The notes: a model not told the origin generated them from the letters alone. DNA of 53,407 nt from Salinivirgaceae bacterium (GCA_027858735.1 JAQICC010000370.1:1-53407), one strand, 5' to 3'; shown: positions 7,771-17,392, counted from the first letter of the stretch. A program made the numbers and translations.

Positions 7771-8880
7771 TTAATTTATGGGCTGGTTTTTACCAAGAAT
7801 ACAATATTCGAATTCGGTAATTCTATCTTTAATATCAAAACGATCGTGCACGCTTTGTAAACCTGCTTTTCCCATTTCAAGTCTTAAATTTTCGTTTTCA
7901 ATAAGCTCTTGAGTTTTATTGGCAAAACTTTCTATGTCGGCAAAATCAACCAGAAAACCAGTTTTGTTTTGGCTTATTATTTCAGGGTTGCTTGAAATAT
8001 TAAATGCAACAACAGGTTTTTCTTTCGCCAATGCTTCCACAATTACATAGCCAAAACCTTCCCATTCCGATGACAATAGAAATATATCAATGCTATTGTT
8101 GAATGCTTCCATATCATCAACAAAACCCAATAAAATGACTTGTTTTTGTAGGTTGTATTCTGTAATTTTCAATTCAAGTTCGCTTTGCAACTCTCCGGTT
8201 CCGGCAATAAATAGGGTGAAATTAATATGGCGTTTTTCTAAAATACGGGCTACTTCAATTAAATGCTGTTGCCCTTTCTGAAGAGTTAGTCGCCCGGCAT
8301 TACCAAGTATTATGCCTTTTCCCTTTTCTTTTATTTCTGGTAATATTTGTGATGACTTTGATTTTGAGTTGCCAATTTCAATACCATGGTAAATCCGGGC
8401 AACTTTTGAATCATCAATTTGCTTTTTTAAATTTTGTAGAACTTTGTTTTTGGTAGCATCAGAGTTAACAGCAACGTGGGTTATCATTTTATTAAACATC
8501 AGCCTATTTACCAAGCTATTTTTAATAACAGCGGCTAAACCTCGTAAATAAACGATGTTTTTAACTCTGGCAAGCATGGCTGAATAGCTACCAAGTTTAG
8601 CATCCTGCGATGTTGAAAATATAATAGTATCAATATTATTTTTTTTGTAGAAACGAATAAGCTTTAAAAGCTTAATTGGATTCAAAAATGATAAACTCCC
8701 AGCACTTGTATGAAAACATTTTAAGCCAAGTTTGTTTGCTTTTTCTGTAATTACAGCATTTTTATTAGATGCAAGCCATACATTGTAGCCTTTTTTTTCA
8801 AACTCAATAGCATATTCCAAGTGGAGTTTTTCTCCGCCTCCCCAAAATTTTATAGTGTTGAAATAACAAACATTCTTCAT
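7771..8880 (-). CDS. Glycosyltransferase family 4 (GT-B fold)
   Basis: This 369-residue protein has the two-Rossmann-domain architecture of GT4. The N-terminal half carries the acceptor side with FWGGGEKLHLEYA at the start. The C-terminal half carries the donor-binding signatures: NAGRLTLQKGQQHLI, LLGFVDD, and the retaining-enzyme motif SSEWEGFGYVIVEALA with the conserved EX7E pair. GT4 enzymes transfer hexoses to lipopolysaccharide, capsule and teichoic-type polymers. It lies 91 bases upstream of the family 25 genes on the same strand and is likely part of the same glycan assembly block. Substrate is not predictable. Confidence 0.9.
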   Translation of the reverse strand: MKNVCYFNTIKFWGGGEKLHLEYAIEFEKKGYNVWLASNKNAVITEKANKLGLKCFHTSAGSLSFLNPIKLLKLIRFYKKNNIDTIIFSTSQDAKLGSYSAMLARVKNIVYLRGLAAVIKNSLVNRLMFNKMITHVAVNSDATKNKVLQNLKKQIDDSKVARIYHGIEIGNSKSKSSQILPEIKEKGKGIILGNAGRLTLQKGQQHLIEVARILEKRHINFTLFIAGTGELQSELELKITEYNLQKQVILLGFVDDMEAFNNSIDIFLLSSEWEGFGYVIVEALAKEKPVVAFNISSNPEIISQNKTGFLVDFADIESFANKTQELIENENLRLEMGKAGLQSVHDRFDIKDRITEFEYCILGKNQPIN

Positions 8881-8952
8881 TTATTTACAATTTAAACTAA
8901 ATTCAATTAAGCTAGGTATTGCATGCAGAATAATACCTCATTCCAAGCGTTA

Positions 8953-8960
8953 CAAATGTA
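8953..8960 (-). promoter_or_regulatory. -7 promoter box for the GT4 gene
   Basis: On the minus strand this reads TACATTTG, matching TAnnTTTG. It would give a leader of about 65 bases before the start codon at 8880. It is divergent from the purB promoter at 9020-9027. Confidence 0.4.
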
Positions 8961-9019
8961 TTATATTTTATTTGCTGATAAAATGATAATAAATATTCAA
9001 GCTTGCGTTAAATATTTTC

Positions 9020-9027
9020 TATTTTTG
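9020..9027 (+). promoter_or_regulatory. -7 promoter box for purB, with a leader hairpin
   Basis: The plus strand reads TATTTTTG followed by C, a full TAnnTTTGY match. The transcript would have a leader of about 80 bases before the ATG at 9117. The leader contains a 6-bp hairpin, CCCGAA at 9077-9082 and TTCGGG at 9086-9091. Confidence 0.45.
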
Positions 9028-9116
9028 CAGAAATTATATGTACTATACAAGAGATAAATTTTCTCAATATTTAATTCCCGAATTATTCGGGTTAATCTAA
9101 TTAAGAGTTTGATTAT

Positions 9117-10463
9117 ATGAATTTACAAGATTTAACAGCTGTTTCACCTATTGATGGAAGATATCGTTCAAAGATTGAAGAATTAGATATGTATTTTTCT
9201 GAGTATGGTCTAATTAAATACCGTGTTTTGGTTGAAATTGAATACTTTATAGCATTATGCGAAATACCTTTAAAGCCACTTGAAGATTTTGATAAAGGAT
9301 TATATCCACAACTACGCGATATTTATAAAAGCTTTTCGCTTGACGATGCAAAACGCGTTAAAGAAATAGAAGCCGTTACCAACCACGATGTTAAAGCGGT
9401 AGAATACTTTATTAGAGAAAAATTCGATGACTTAAAATTAGTTGAATGTAAAGAATTTATTCACTTCGGATTAACATCTCAAGATATTAATAATACAGCT
9501 ATTCCATATTCGTTACGCGATGCTATTCAAGAAGTTTTTTATCCGCTTTTAGAAGAAGTAATTGAAATATTAGCCAGTTTAGCCGATCAATGGCGTGATA
9601 TTACATTATTGGCACGTACCCATGGGCAACCAGCATCGCCAACCCGCTTAGGTAAAGAGATTATGGTGTTTGTAGAGCGTTTAGATAAGCAATTAAATAT
9701 GCTTAAAGGAGTACCATGTTCTGCCAAATTTGGGGGAGCAACAGGTAACTTTAATGCCCATCAGGTAGCATTTCCAGATATTGATTGGGTTGAATTTGCT
9801 AACGATTTTGTAAAAAATTCACTTAATTTAGAACGTTTACAAACCACAACGCAAATTTCGCATTACGATGATATGGCTGCCATATTTGACAACCTTCGCC
9901 GAATTAATACCATAATGATTGACTTAGATCGCGATATGTGGATCTACATTTCAATGGACTATTTTAAGCAGCAAATAAAAAAGGGTGAAGTCGGTTCATC
10001 GGCCATGCCTCATAAAGTGAATCCAATTGATTTTGAAAACTCAGAAGGTAACCTTGGAATCGCCAATGCAATTTATGATTATCTGTCAAATAAACTTCCT
10101 GTTTCTCGTTTACAGCGTGACTTAACCGATTCTACGGTATTGCGTAATATTGGTGTTCCAATGGCGCATAGCATTATTGCACTTAAATCGCTGAAAAAAG
10201 GGTTAGGTAAATTATTATTGAACGAAGATAAAATTAAAGCTGACCTTAATGCCAACTGGGCAGTTGTTGCCGAGGCAATTCAAACCATTCTTCGTCGCGA
10301 ACAGTATCCAAACCCATACGAAGCATTAAAAGAATTAACCCGTACAAACACTCATATTAATAAGGAGTCAATTCACGAGTTTATTCAAACGCTTAATGTT
10401 TCCGATGAGATTAAAGCTGAGCTTATGAAAATCACCCCATTTAATTATACAGGAATTTATTAA
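9117..10463 (+). CDS. purB: Adenylosuccinate lyase
   Basis: This 448-residue enzyme splits SAICAR to AICAR and adenylosuccinate to AMP, both releasing fumarate, in purine synthesis in the cytoplasm. The fumarase/aspartase superfamily signature SSAMPHKVNPIDFENSEGN is present at about residues 294-312, with the catalytic serine in the SS pair (S294/S295). The THGQPASPT block follows the family pattern, with H169 as a catalytic histidine. The opening LTAVSPIDGRYRSK and the length match the long E. coli-type PurB, not the shorter Bacillus type. It is followed after 12 bases by an ABC exporter gene, so an unrelated envelope gene probably shares its transcript. Confidence 0.97.
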   Translation: MNLQDLTAVSPIDGRYRSKIEELDMYFSEYGLIKYRVLVEIEYFIALCEIPLKPLEDFDKGLYPQLRDIYKSFSLDDAKRVKEIEAVTNHDVKAVEYFIREKFDDLKLVECKEFIHFGLTSQDINNTAIPYSLRDAIQEVFYPLLEEVIEILASLADQWRDITLLARTHGQPASPTRLGKEIMVFVERLDKQLNMLKGVPCSAKFGGATGNFNAHQVAFPDIDWVEFANDFVKNSLNLERLQTTTQISHYDDMAAIFDNLRRINTIMIDLDRDMWIYISMDYFKQQIKKGEVGSSAMPHKVNPIDFENSEGNLGIANAIYDYLSNKLPVSRLQRDLTDSTVLRNIGVPMAHSIIALKSLKKGLGKLLLNEDKIKADLNANWAVVAEAIQTILRREQYPNPYEALKELTRTNTHINKESIHEFIQTLNVSDEIKAELMKITPFNYTGIY

Positions 10464-10475
10464 TTATAAGAAATC

Positions 10476-12299
10476 TTGAAAGGACTATCCCGAATTCTAA
10501 AATACGTATTTCCGCTATATACGAAAAATGCAGTTATTTATCTTGTATTCAATATAATATCGGTTGTATTCAGCCTTTTTTCCATTGTAATGATCATTCC
10601 CTTTTTGGATGTTCTTTTTGGAAATCAGAATTTAGTGACAGTGAAGCCGATATTTGAATTTAATCAGGAAGCCATATCTGCTTATTTTAATTTTTATTTA
10701 AGCAAAGTTGTTCTTGAATTTGGTCCATCACGAGGTTTAATGTTTATAATGGCATTTGTAGTAACAACTACCTTTTTTAAAGCCTCTTTTTTTTATTTGG
10801 CAAAATATTTCATGGTTCCTGTAAATGTTGGGGTAGTCCGCGACATAAGGGATAATATGTATAATAAAATATTAAAACTTCCTTTATCGTATTATTCTAA
10901 TGAGCGCAAAGGGGATATAATTTCACGAATGACTAGCGATATTAGTGAAATTGAACTTTCGGTTGTTAGGTCAGTTGAAGTGCTATTAAAAGAACCGGTT
11001 ACTATACTGTTGTATTTAGGTTTTTTAGTTTACTTGAGTCCGGAGTTATCAATATTTGTACTATTAATGTTCCCAATTTCTGGAGCAATTATTGGTAAAA
11101 TTGGAGGAACTCTTCGTAAAAGCTCAAATAGGGCACAAACTATTCTTGGTGATTTAATTAGCCGCATTGAAGAAACATTAGGGGGACTTCGAATAATTAA
11201 AGCATTTAATGCTCACAACAAATCAAATGAGCGTTTTCAGGAAGTAAACCATGAGTATTCAAATATAATGATTCGAATGTGGCGACGTCGCGATTTGGCA
11301 GTACCCCTAAGCGAATTTTTAGGAATACTTACCGTTGCCATTGTGCTATGGTATGGGGGAATTATTGTTCTTGGAGGCAAGGGAGATCTTACTTCTGAGT
11401 CTTTAATAGCCTATTTAGCAGTTTTTTCACAAATAATAGCACCTGCAAAAGCCTTTACCAATGCTTTTTACAATATCCAAAAAGGTTTAGCAGCATCCGA
11501 CAGAATAAATAAAGTTCTTGATGCTGAAATAAATATTCAGGATAAACCCAATGCTATTGATATTGAGGGTTTTAACTCGGAAATAGCGTATGATAATTTA
11601 TATTTTAAATACAAAGACGATTTTGTAATTAATGGAATTGATTTAAAGATAAAAAAGGGACAAACCGTTGCATTAGTGGGGCAGTCGGGATCAGGAAAAA
11701 CAACAATGGTTGATTTACTTCCACGTTTTTATGATGTTACAAAAGGTTCAATAACCATTGATGGCATTGATATTCGTGATGTCAGGGTCGATAAACTTCG
11801 TGGTTTAATGGGTATTGTAAATCAAGAAAGTATTTTGTTTAACGATACCATTTTTAACAACATAGCCTTTGGTGTTGAGAATGCAACAATGGAACAAGTT
11901 ATTGAAGCCGCCAAAATTGCCAATGCCCATAGTTTTATTTTAGAAACCCCCTATGGATACGAAACCAATATTGGTGATCGTGGAGGAAATCTTTCAGGGG
12001 GTCAGCGACAGCGCTTAAGTATTGCAAGAGCCGTATTAGCCAATCCATCAATAATGATTTTTGATGAGGCCACATCGGCTTTAGATACAGAATCGGAAAA
12101 ATTGGTTCAGGATTCATTGAATCGCTTAATGGAAAACCGCACCTCAATTGTTATAGCTCACCGTTTATCAACGGTTATTCATGCCGATGTAATTTGTGTT
12201 ATGTATGAAGGGAAAATAGTGGAGCAGGGTAACCATCCAGAACTAATTGAGCAAGACGGATATTATAAAAAACTGCATGATGCACAAGCTTTTGCCTAA
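10476..12299 (+). CDS. MsbA-type ABC exporter (fused permease and ATPase)
   Basis: This 607-residue half-transporter has six membrane helices in its first ~330 residues and a C-terminal ATPase. The ATPase has Walker A (GQSGSGKTT, about 402-410), signature LSGGQRQR, Walker B IMIFDEATSALD and the switch histidine in AHRLS. It would act as a homodimer. In this setting, beside glycosyltransferases, a lipid A-core or lipid-linked glycan flippase role like MsbA is likely, but the family also exports drugs and peptides. The start is a TTG at 10476; the first ATG in frame lies well inside the first membrane region, so TTG is preferred. Confidence 0.9.
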   Translation: MKGLSRILKYVFPLYTKNAVIYLVFNIISVVFSLFSIVMIIPFLDVLFGNQNLVTVKPIFEFNQEAISAYFNFYLSKVVLEFGPSRGLMFIMAFVVTTTFFKASFFYLAKYFMVPVNVGVVRDIRDNMYNKILKLPLSYYSNERKGDIISRMTSDISEIELSVVRSVEVLLKEPVTILLYLGFLVYLSPELSIFVLLMFPISGAIIGKIGGTLRKSSNRAQTILGDLISRIEETLGGLRIIKAFNAHNKSNERFQEVNHEYSNIMIRMWRRRDLAVPLSEFLGILTVAIVLWYGGIIVLGGKGDLTSESLIAYLAVFSQIIAPAKAFTNAFYNIQKGLAASDRINKVLDAEINIQDKPNAIDIEGFNSEIAYDNLYFKYKDDFVINGIDLKIKKGQTVALVGQSGSGKTTMVDLLPRFYDVTKGSITIDGIDIRDVRVDKLRGLMGIVNQESILFNDTIFNNIAFGVENATMEQVIEAAKIANAHSFILETPYGYETNIGDRGGNLSGGQRQRLSIARAVLANPSIMIFDEATSALDTESEKLVQDSLNRLMENRTSIVIAHRLSTVIHADVICVMYEGKIVEQGNHPELIEQDGYYKKLHDAQAFA

Positions 12300-12312
12300 A
12301 TATTAAATTGAA

Positions 12313-13893
12313 ATGGAAAAGATAAAACACTATTACGCTCAAAATCCATTAAAAAGCATATTAATACTAGCCTTTGTCGTACGATTTATTGCGGTAGTTT
12401 TTTCGCAGGGATATGGTTTTCATGATGATCATTTTTTGGTAATTGAAGCAGCACAGTCATGGATTGAGAAAAACAATTGGAATGATTGGTTGCCAAGTGT
12501 ACAAAAACAAATTGATCCCGATGTTGAGGCTATTCCACAAGGCCATAGTTTAGTTTATGCAGGGGTACATTATGTGTTTTTTGTTGTAATGGAGTTTTTT
12601 GGTTTACAGAACCCGAAAGCTAAAATGTTTTTAATAAGACTTATTCATGCGCTATTTTCATTGCTAATTGTATCGTATGGATATAAAATTGCAAAACATT
12701 ATGCAAATGAAAAAGTAGCCAAGCAAGTAGGCTTAATTCTTGCACTGCTATGGGTAATGCCCTTTTTAAGTGTTCATAATTTGGTCGAAATTGTATGTAT
12801 TCCTTTTATAATGTGGGGATTATGGTTGCTCATAAAAAACGAAGATAAAGAACCATTATTTAAGGCCTATTTTTGGGCAGGTTTAATTATGTCTTTAGCT
12901 ATATCTATACGGTTTCAAACTGTATTAATAGTAGGTGGTTCAGGTTTAATTTTATTGGTGCAAAAAAGGTGGAAAGCAACCATCGCCTTTGGTATTGGAG
13001 CTTTACTAAGCTTCGTATTATTACAGTCGGTTATTGATTATTATATTTGGGGTAGACCTTTTGCTGAATTTGCTGAATATGTACGCTATAACTTGCAGGC
13101 AAAAAATGAATATGGTCATAATGTATGGTATATGTATACCACAGTTCTTGGAGGTTTAGTAATTCCACCATTAAGTATTTTTCTTTTTGTAGGTTGGTTT
13201 CTAGTACTTAAAAAGCATCCCCTGTTATTTTGGCCGTCATTTTTGTTTTTTGCTTTCCATAATTATTTTCCTAATAAGCAAGAACGATTTATTCTACCCA
13301 TTTTACCATTATTTATACTGGCGGGTGTAATTGGTTGGTGGATGTACATGGATAAATCTGTTTTTTGGACAAAAAACAAAAAACTGTTTAAACCCGTAAT
13401 GGTTATTTTTTGGGTTCTTAACTTTATGGTACTCCCAGTATTTTCTACAACTTACTCTAAAAAATCACGATGCGAAACAATGGCTTATTTAGGTAAGCAA
13501 GATGATGCAAAATGTGTCATTATTGAAGAATCGGTAAGGACAGGAACTACGAAGATGCCTATGTTTTATGGTGCTAAAAACATTCAATTATACCAATTAG
13601 ATAGGTATAACCTCGAAGATTCCGTTCATTATTTAAAACCACGATTTATAAAGACACACGAAGATACCATAACTTCACCTCAGGAAATAAAGTACAATAA
13701 TTGGGCACAGCCTGAATATGTTGCTTTTATAAATGAAAAAAACATTGATGAACGAGTGGAGAAAATGAAAGTATATTATCCAAACTTGGAGTATTCTACT
13801 ACTATAAAACCAAGTTATATTGATTTGTTAATGAGAGCCTTAACGCCGTCAAACAATAATCAACTGGTTTTTATATATAAAGTGAACAATTAG
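12313..13893 (+). CDS. GT22/Alg9-like membrane glycosyltransferase
   Basis: This 526-residue protein has many membrane segments and looks like a GT-C enzyme that uses a polyprenyl-phosphate sugar. A first-loop acidic motif, FHDDHF, lies near residues 37-42. The segment NKQERFILPILP at about 321-332 matches the HKE-R-F-x-x-P signature of the GT22 family (Alg9, PIG-B), and this is why I prefer GT22 over GT39. The C-terminal ~140 residues are soluble and probably extracytoplasmic. It follows the ABC exporter by 13 bases. A role in decorating a lipid-linked glycan or lipid A core is inferred. The sugar is unknown. Confidence 0.72.
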   Translation: MEKIKHYYAQNPLKSILILAFVVRFIAVVFSQGYGFHDDHFLVIEAAQSWIEKNNWNDWLPSVQKQIDPDVEAIPQGHSLVYAGVHYVFFVVMEFFGLQNPKAKMFLIRLIHALFSLLIVSYGYKIAKHYANEKVAKQVGLILALLWVMPFLSVHNLVEIVCIPFIMWGLWLLIKNEDKEPLFKAYFWAGLIMSLAISIRFQTVLIVGGSGLILLVQKRWKATIAFGIGALLSFVLLQSVIDYYIWGRPFAEFAEYVRYNLQAKNEYGHNVWYMYTTVLGGLVIPPLSIFLFVGWFLVLKKHPLLFWPSFLFFAFHNYFPNKQERFILPILPLFILAGVIGWWMYMDKSVFWTKNKKLFKPVMVIFWVLNFMVLPVFSTTYSKKSRCETMAYLGKQDDAKCVIIEESVRTGTTKMPMFYGAKNIQLYQLDRYNLEDSVHYLKPRFIKTHEDTITSPQEIKYNNWAQPEYVAFINEKNIDERVEKMKVYYPNLEYSTTIKPSYIDLLMRALTPSNNNQLVFIYKVNN

Positions 13894-13985
13894 AACAAAT
13901 GTTGGTTACCTTATAAATTATACATATTATTATAAATTATTGAAAAATTGTCTTATTTTTAACCTCCATATTAAAAAGTGATACC

Positions 13986-14579
13986 TTGAATACTGAAAAC
14001 GTTGATACAATGAGTGCTGATATAAATTTTATAAAATCTGTTTTATCATTGCATGATGAGATGGCTAGTAATGGTTTTTCATTGGTTTATGAAGGCGAGT
14101 TTAGCCATGAAGTAATGAAAATGTTTACTGCCATGGCCGAGCGAGATATGGATAAATCGAACGAAGAAAAATCTGTTAAGCGTAAAGTTTTTCATGTAAT
14201 GGTTGAATGCCTGCAGAATATGACAAAGCATTCTGATGATCAGGACGATGAAGAAAAAGTTGGAAATGGATTGTTTATTGTTGGAAAGAAAGATGATATT
14301 TGGAATGTAATTACGGCCAATAAAATCAAAAACGAAAAAATTGAAGATCTTAAAAGTTCTATCGACTATATTAACTCTTTAGGCAAAGACGAATTGAATG
14401 CCCTTTATAAAAAGCAAATTCGTGAGGGGTCTCTTTCTGATAAAGGTGGTGCCGGATTAGGTTTAATAGATGTTGCTCGTAAAACAGGACGAAAACTTGA
14501 CTATCAGTTTTTGCCGCTTGAAGACAAGAAGAACTTTTTCTTCCTGTTGAAAGTAAGAATAAGTTCAAAAACAGAATAA
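13986..14579 (+). CDS. SiaB-type protein kinase (DUF6272, GHKL ATPase fold)
   Basis: This 197-residue protein resembles SiaB family kinases. It has an N-box-like segment (VECLQNMTKH, about 76-85) and a glycine-rich G2-like box (GGAGLGLIDVA, about 155-165), as in histidine-kinase-like ATPases. In Pseudomonas, SiaB phosphorylates the SiaC protein, which activates the diguanylate cyclase SiaD, while phosphatase SiaA reverses it. None of the partners is present here. I kept the TTG at 13986; an ATG at 14010 is an alternative that removes eight residues. A hairpin terminator follows directly, so it closes the purB-side gene run, though 92 bases separate it from the GT22 gene. Confidence 0.72.
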   Translation: MNTENVDTMSADINFIKSVLSLHDEMASNGFSLVYEGEFSHEVMKMFTAMAERDMDKSNEEKSVKRKVFHVMVECLQNMTKHSDDQDDEEKVGNGLFIVGKKDDIWNVITANKIKNEKIEDLKSSIDYINSLGKDELNALYKKQIREGSLSDKGGAGLGLIDVARKTGRKLDYQFLPLEDKKNFFFLLKVRISSKTE

Positions 14580-14585
14580 ATATTT

Positions 14586-14610
14586 AAAGCCGCCATTTGC
14601 GGTTTTTTTT
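14586..14610 (+). terminator. Intrinsic terminator after the SiaB-type gene
   Basis: A stem AAAGCCGC (14586-14593) pairs with GCGG plus the following Ts, with loop CATTT, and runs into eight Ts. It starts six bases after the stop codon. Confidence 0.75.
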
Positions 14611-14675
14611 ATACTTAAAAATACTTAGAGTTCATTTTCTTTAGAGTTGTAGATGTAGCATCATAATATTGTTAG

Positions 14676-14683
14676 TAATTTTG
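14676..14683 (+). promoter_or_regulatory. -7 promoter box and structured leader of the GH3 gene
   Basis: The plus strand reads TAATTTTG, matching TAnnTTTG, about 140 bases before the ATG at 14822. The leader between holds a 10-bp perfect inverted repeat (14718-14727 with 14760-14769) and a second hairpin at 14775-14793 (GTCTGCC, loop TACTA, GGCGGGC, with wobble pairs). The leader may regulate translation, but this is inference. Confidence 0.4.
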
Positions 14684-14821
14684 CGCATTCGTATTTACTC
14701 TTAAATTTTGATTATGAAATATCCATGCAATAAAGCTTACACAAACACGAAATGTTTATCATGGATATTCCCTGTCTGCCTACTAGGCGGGCACCTGACC
14801 TTAAAATAAAATTACAAACCG

Positions 14822-17005
14822 ATGAAAGCTATTCTATCCCTTACATTTATTTCCTTCTTTATTTTATTAATAGGCTGTTCAACCCAGTCTGAAAAAGTTG
14901 ATGTTGAGCAAGAAATAGAAGCAATTCTAAAACAGCTAACTCTAAAAGAGAAGGTGGATTTATGTCACGCACAATCAAAATTTAGCACAAAAGGAGTTGC
15001 TCGACTTGGTATACCTGAAATTTGGATGTCTGATGGTCCTCATGGGGTAAGAGCAGAAATCGCATGGGATAGTTGGGATCAGCTAGGGTGGACTAATGAT
15101 TCTTGTACAGCATTTCCAGCCTTAACTTGTTTAGCCGCGAGCTTCAATGAAAAGCTTTCATATAAATACGGAAAAGCTATTGGAGAAGAAGCCAGATATA
15201 GAAAAAAGGAAGTTCTTTTAGCTCCCGGAATAAATATATATAGAACACCATTAAATGGGCGAAATTTTGAATATATGGGCGAAGATCCATATTTAGCTTC
15301 AAAAATGGTAGTGCCCTATGTGAAGGGTGTTCAGGGAAATGGAGTTGCCGCCTGTGTAAAACATTTTGCATTAAATAATCAGGAAAAATGGCGAGGGCAT
15401 ATTAATGTGAATATTAGTGAACGTGCATTGCGTGAAATTTACCTACCTGCTCATAAAGCTTCAGTTATTGAGGGTGGAGCATGGGCAATTATGGGTGCTT
15501 ATAATAAATTTAGAGGTCAACATTGCTGTCATAATGAAGAGTTAAATAATAAAATACTAAAAGGTGAATGGGGATTTGATGGTGTGGTAATTTCAGATTG
15601 GGGAGGAGTTCATGATACGAAAGAAGCTGCTCTTTATGGAATGGATATGGAAATGGGTACCTGGACTGACGGACTCCATAAAACAAAATACAATGCTTAT
15701 GATAACTATCATCTTGCAATGCCGTTTTATGAAAAAATTAAAAATGGTGAAATTGATGAAAGTGTTGTAGATGATAAGGTGAGAAGAATTCTAAGATTAA
15801 TGTACCGGACTTGCTTAAATAAAGAACGACCACTAGGTTCATTTGCCACTCAAGAACATTTTAATACTGCAAGGGAAATAGCTCAGGAAGGAATTGTGTT
15901 GTTGAAGAACGAGAATAACTTTTTTCCAATCAATCCTGAAGCAAAATTAAAAATTGCCGTAATAGGCCATAATGCAACTCACCCAATGACAATTGGAGGA
16001 GGATCATCGGAATTAAAAACGCATCATGAAATATCACCTCTAGAAGGTATAAAGGCTCGATTTAAAAATGCTGAAATATTATATTCTATGGGATATTCAG
16101 CTGGTATTGGCAAGTGGTGGACCGAATTGCCCTCACCTTATAATGCCGATTCTCTTAAAACGGAGGCACTAAAAGTGGCAAAAGAAGCCGATTTGGTGCT
16201 TTTTATTGGTGGTCTTAATAAGAATCTACATCAAGACTCAGAAGGAACCGATAGAAAATCGCTAAACTTATCATATGGGCAAGATGAACTAATTGAAGAA
16301 CTAAATAAGGTCAATGAAAAGGTAGGTGTAATATTGGTAACTGGAAATGCTGTTGCTATGCCATGGATAAATCAAGTTGACGCTGTTTTGCAAACTTGGT
16401 ATTTAGGCAGCGAAGCAGGTAATGCAATAGCCGATGTAATTTCAGGTGATGTAAATCCTTCAGGTAAACTACCATTTACTTTCCCTGTAAGGTTAGAAGA
16501 TAATGGAGCTATATCCTTCGGAGAATTATCATACCCAGGCGATAGTATTAATCAATATTATAAAGAAGATATTTATGTAGGCTATCGGTGGCACGAAACT
16601 AAAAATATAAAACCACTTTTTGCATTTGGGTTTGGCCTATCGTATAGTGATTTTGAAATTAAAGAAAGCAAAATATCTAAAAAACAATTCAGTTCTGGAG
16701 AAAAGTTAATCGTAAATTGTACGGTAAGTAATACGGGAACTATTGACGGTGCAGAAGTGGTTCAGGTTTATATTGGGAAAGTAAATTCGAAAGTTGACCG
16801 AGCCGTAAAAGAATTAAAGGGTTTTAAAAAGGTGTTTGTTAAAGGCAATAATGATGAATTGGTATCTGTAACAATAGATATTGATGAATTGGCTTTTTGG
16901 AATGAAGAAATTGATGGATGGGAACTTGAAAAAGGAGAATATTTTATAGCTATAGGAAATTCATCGGATAATATTTCAACCCAAATACCTTTTGAAGTAA
17001 ACTAG
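14822..17005 (+). CDS. Glycoside hydrolase family 3 lipoprotein
   Basis: This 727-residue protein has a lipoprotein signal (IGC at residues 17-19), so it acts in the periplasm or at the membrane. The N-terminal TIM-barrel GH3 domain has MSDGPHGVR, NFEYMGEDP and KHFALNNQE. The catalytic nucleophile is expected at D259 in VISDWGG. A GH3 C-terminal domain (around 375-580) and a fibronectin-like domain (about 640-720, VQVYIG) complete the standard architecture. The family covers beta-glucosidases, beta-xylosidases and some arabinosidases. It stands between the housekeeping genes and the pectin locus with its own promoter and terminator, so its link to pectin is only positional. Confidence 0.92.
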   Translation: MKAILSLTFISFFILLIGCSTQSEKVDVEQEIEAILKQLTLKEKVDLCHAQSKFSTKGVARLGIPEIWMSDGPHGVRAEIAWDSWDQLGWTNDSCTAFPALTCLAASFNEKLSYKYGKAIGEEARYRKKEVLLAPGINIYRTPLNGRNFEYMGEDPYLASKMVVPYVKGVQGNGVAACVKHFALNNQEKWRGHINVNISERALREIYLPAHKASVIEGGAWAIMGAYNKFRGQHCCHNEELNNKILKGEWGFDGVVISDWGGVHDTKEAALYGMDMEMGTWTDGLHKTKYNAYDNYHLAMPFYEKIKNGEIDESVVDDKVRRILRLMYRTCLNKERPLGSFATQEHFNTAREIAQEGIVLLKNENNFFPINPEAKLKIAVIGHNATHPMTIGGGSSELKTHHEISPLEGIKARFKNAEILYSMGYSAGIGKWWTELPSPYNADSLKTEALKVAKEADLVLFIGGLNKNLHQDSEGTDRKSLNLSYGQDELIEELNKVNEKVGVILVTGNAVAMPWINQVDAVLQTWYLGSEAGNAIADVISGDVNPSGKLPFTFPVRLEDNGAISFGELSYPGDSINQYYKEDIYVGYRWHETKNIKPLFAFGFGLSYSDFEIKESKISKKQFSSGEKLIVNCTVSNTGTIDGAEVVQVYIGKVNSKVDRAVKELKGFKKVFVKGNNDELVSVTIDIDELAFWNEEIDGWELEKGEYFIAIGNSSDNISTQIPFEVN

Positions 17006-17034
17006 TTTTTTAAAAATATATTATATTGAATTTG

Positions 17035-17068
17035 AGCCATCTTGGGATACAAGATGGCTTTGCTTTTG
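17035..17068 (+). terminator. Intrinsic terminator after the GH3 gene
   Basis: A perfect 10-bp stem (AGCCATCTTG at 17035-17044 and its complement at 17050-17059) with loop GGATA runs into TTGCTTTT. Confidence 0.8.
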
Positions 17069-17298
17069 AATATAAAACGATTGTTAATTGTCAAAGCCGA
17101 TATATAATATAATCAATTCAGAATTTTATTTATAAATTTTTTCAGTTATCATAAACATAATAATATTCAGAGAGCTGTTGTTTTTATATTTAAAACGCCA
17201 TCTGTAAAAGCAAAATTAATCAACGTTCAGTAAATTAAATAATTACTAATGGTAAATGCTCTAGTGTTGAGTCAAGTGTAAACTGACGGGTATGAAGT

Positions 17299-17325
17299 TC
17301 TCTCTCTCTCTCTCTCTCTCTCTCT
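17299..17325. repeat. (TC)13 dinucleotide microsatellite
   Basis: Thirteen TC units plus a trailing T run without interruption. The tract is intergenic, about 590 bases before uxaE and upstream of its likely promoter, so slippage would not change a reading frame. Confidence 0.95.
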
Positions 17326-17392
17326 GCCCTTTGGGCATCTCTCCCAGGAGAGAATAAGTTTAAGCGGAAAATATCTTTCCCTGGGGGAAGTG

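Noticed and set aside
17219-17235. Possible LacI operator around AACGTT
   Set aside because: The flanks are only weakly symmetric and it is far from any start site, so it is not distinguishable from chance in AT-rich DNA.
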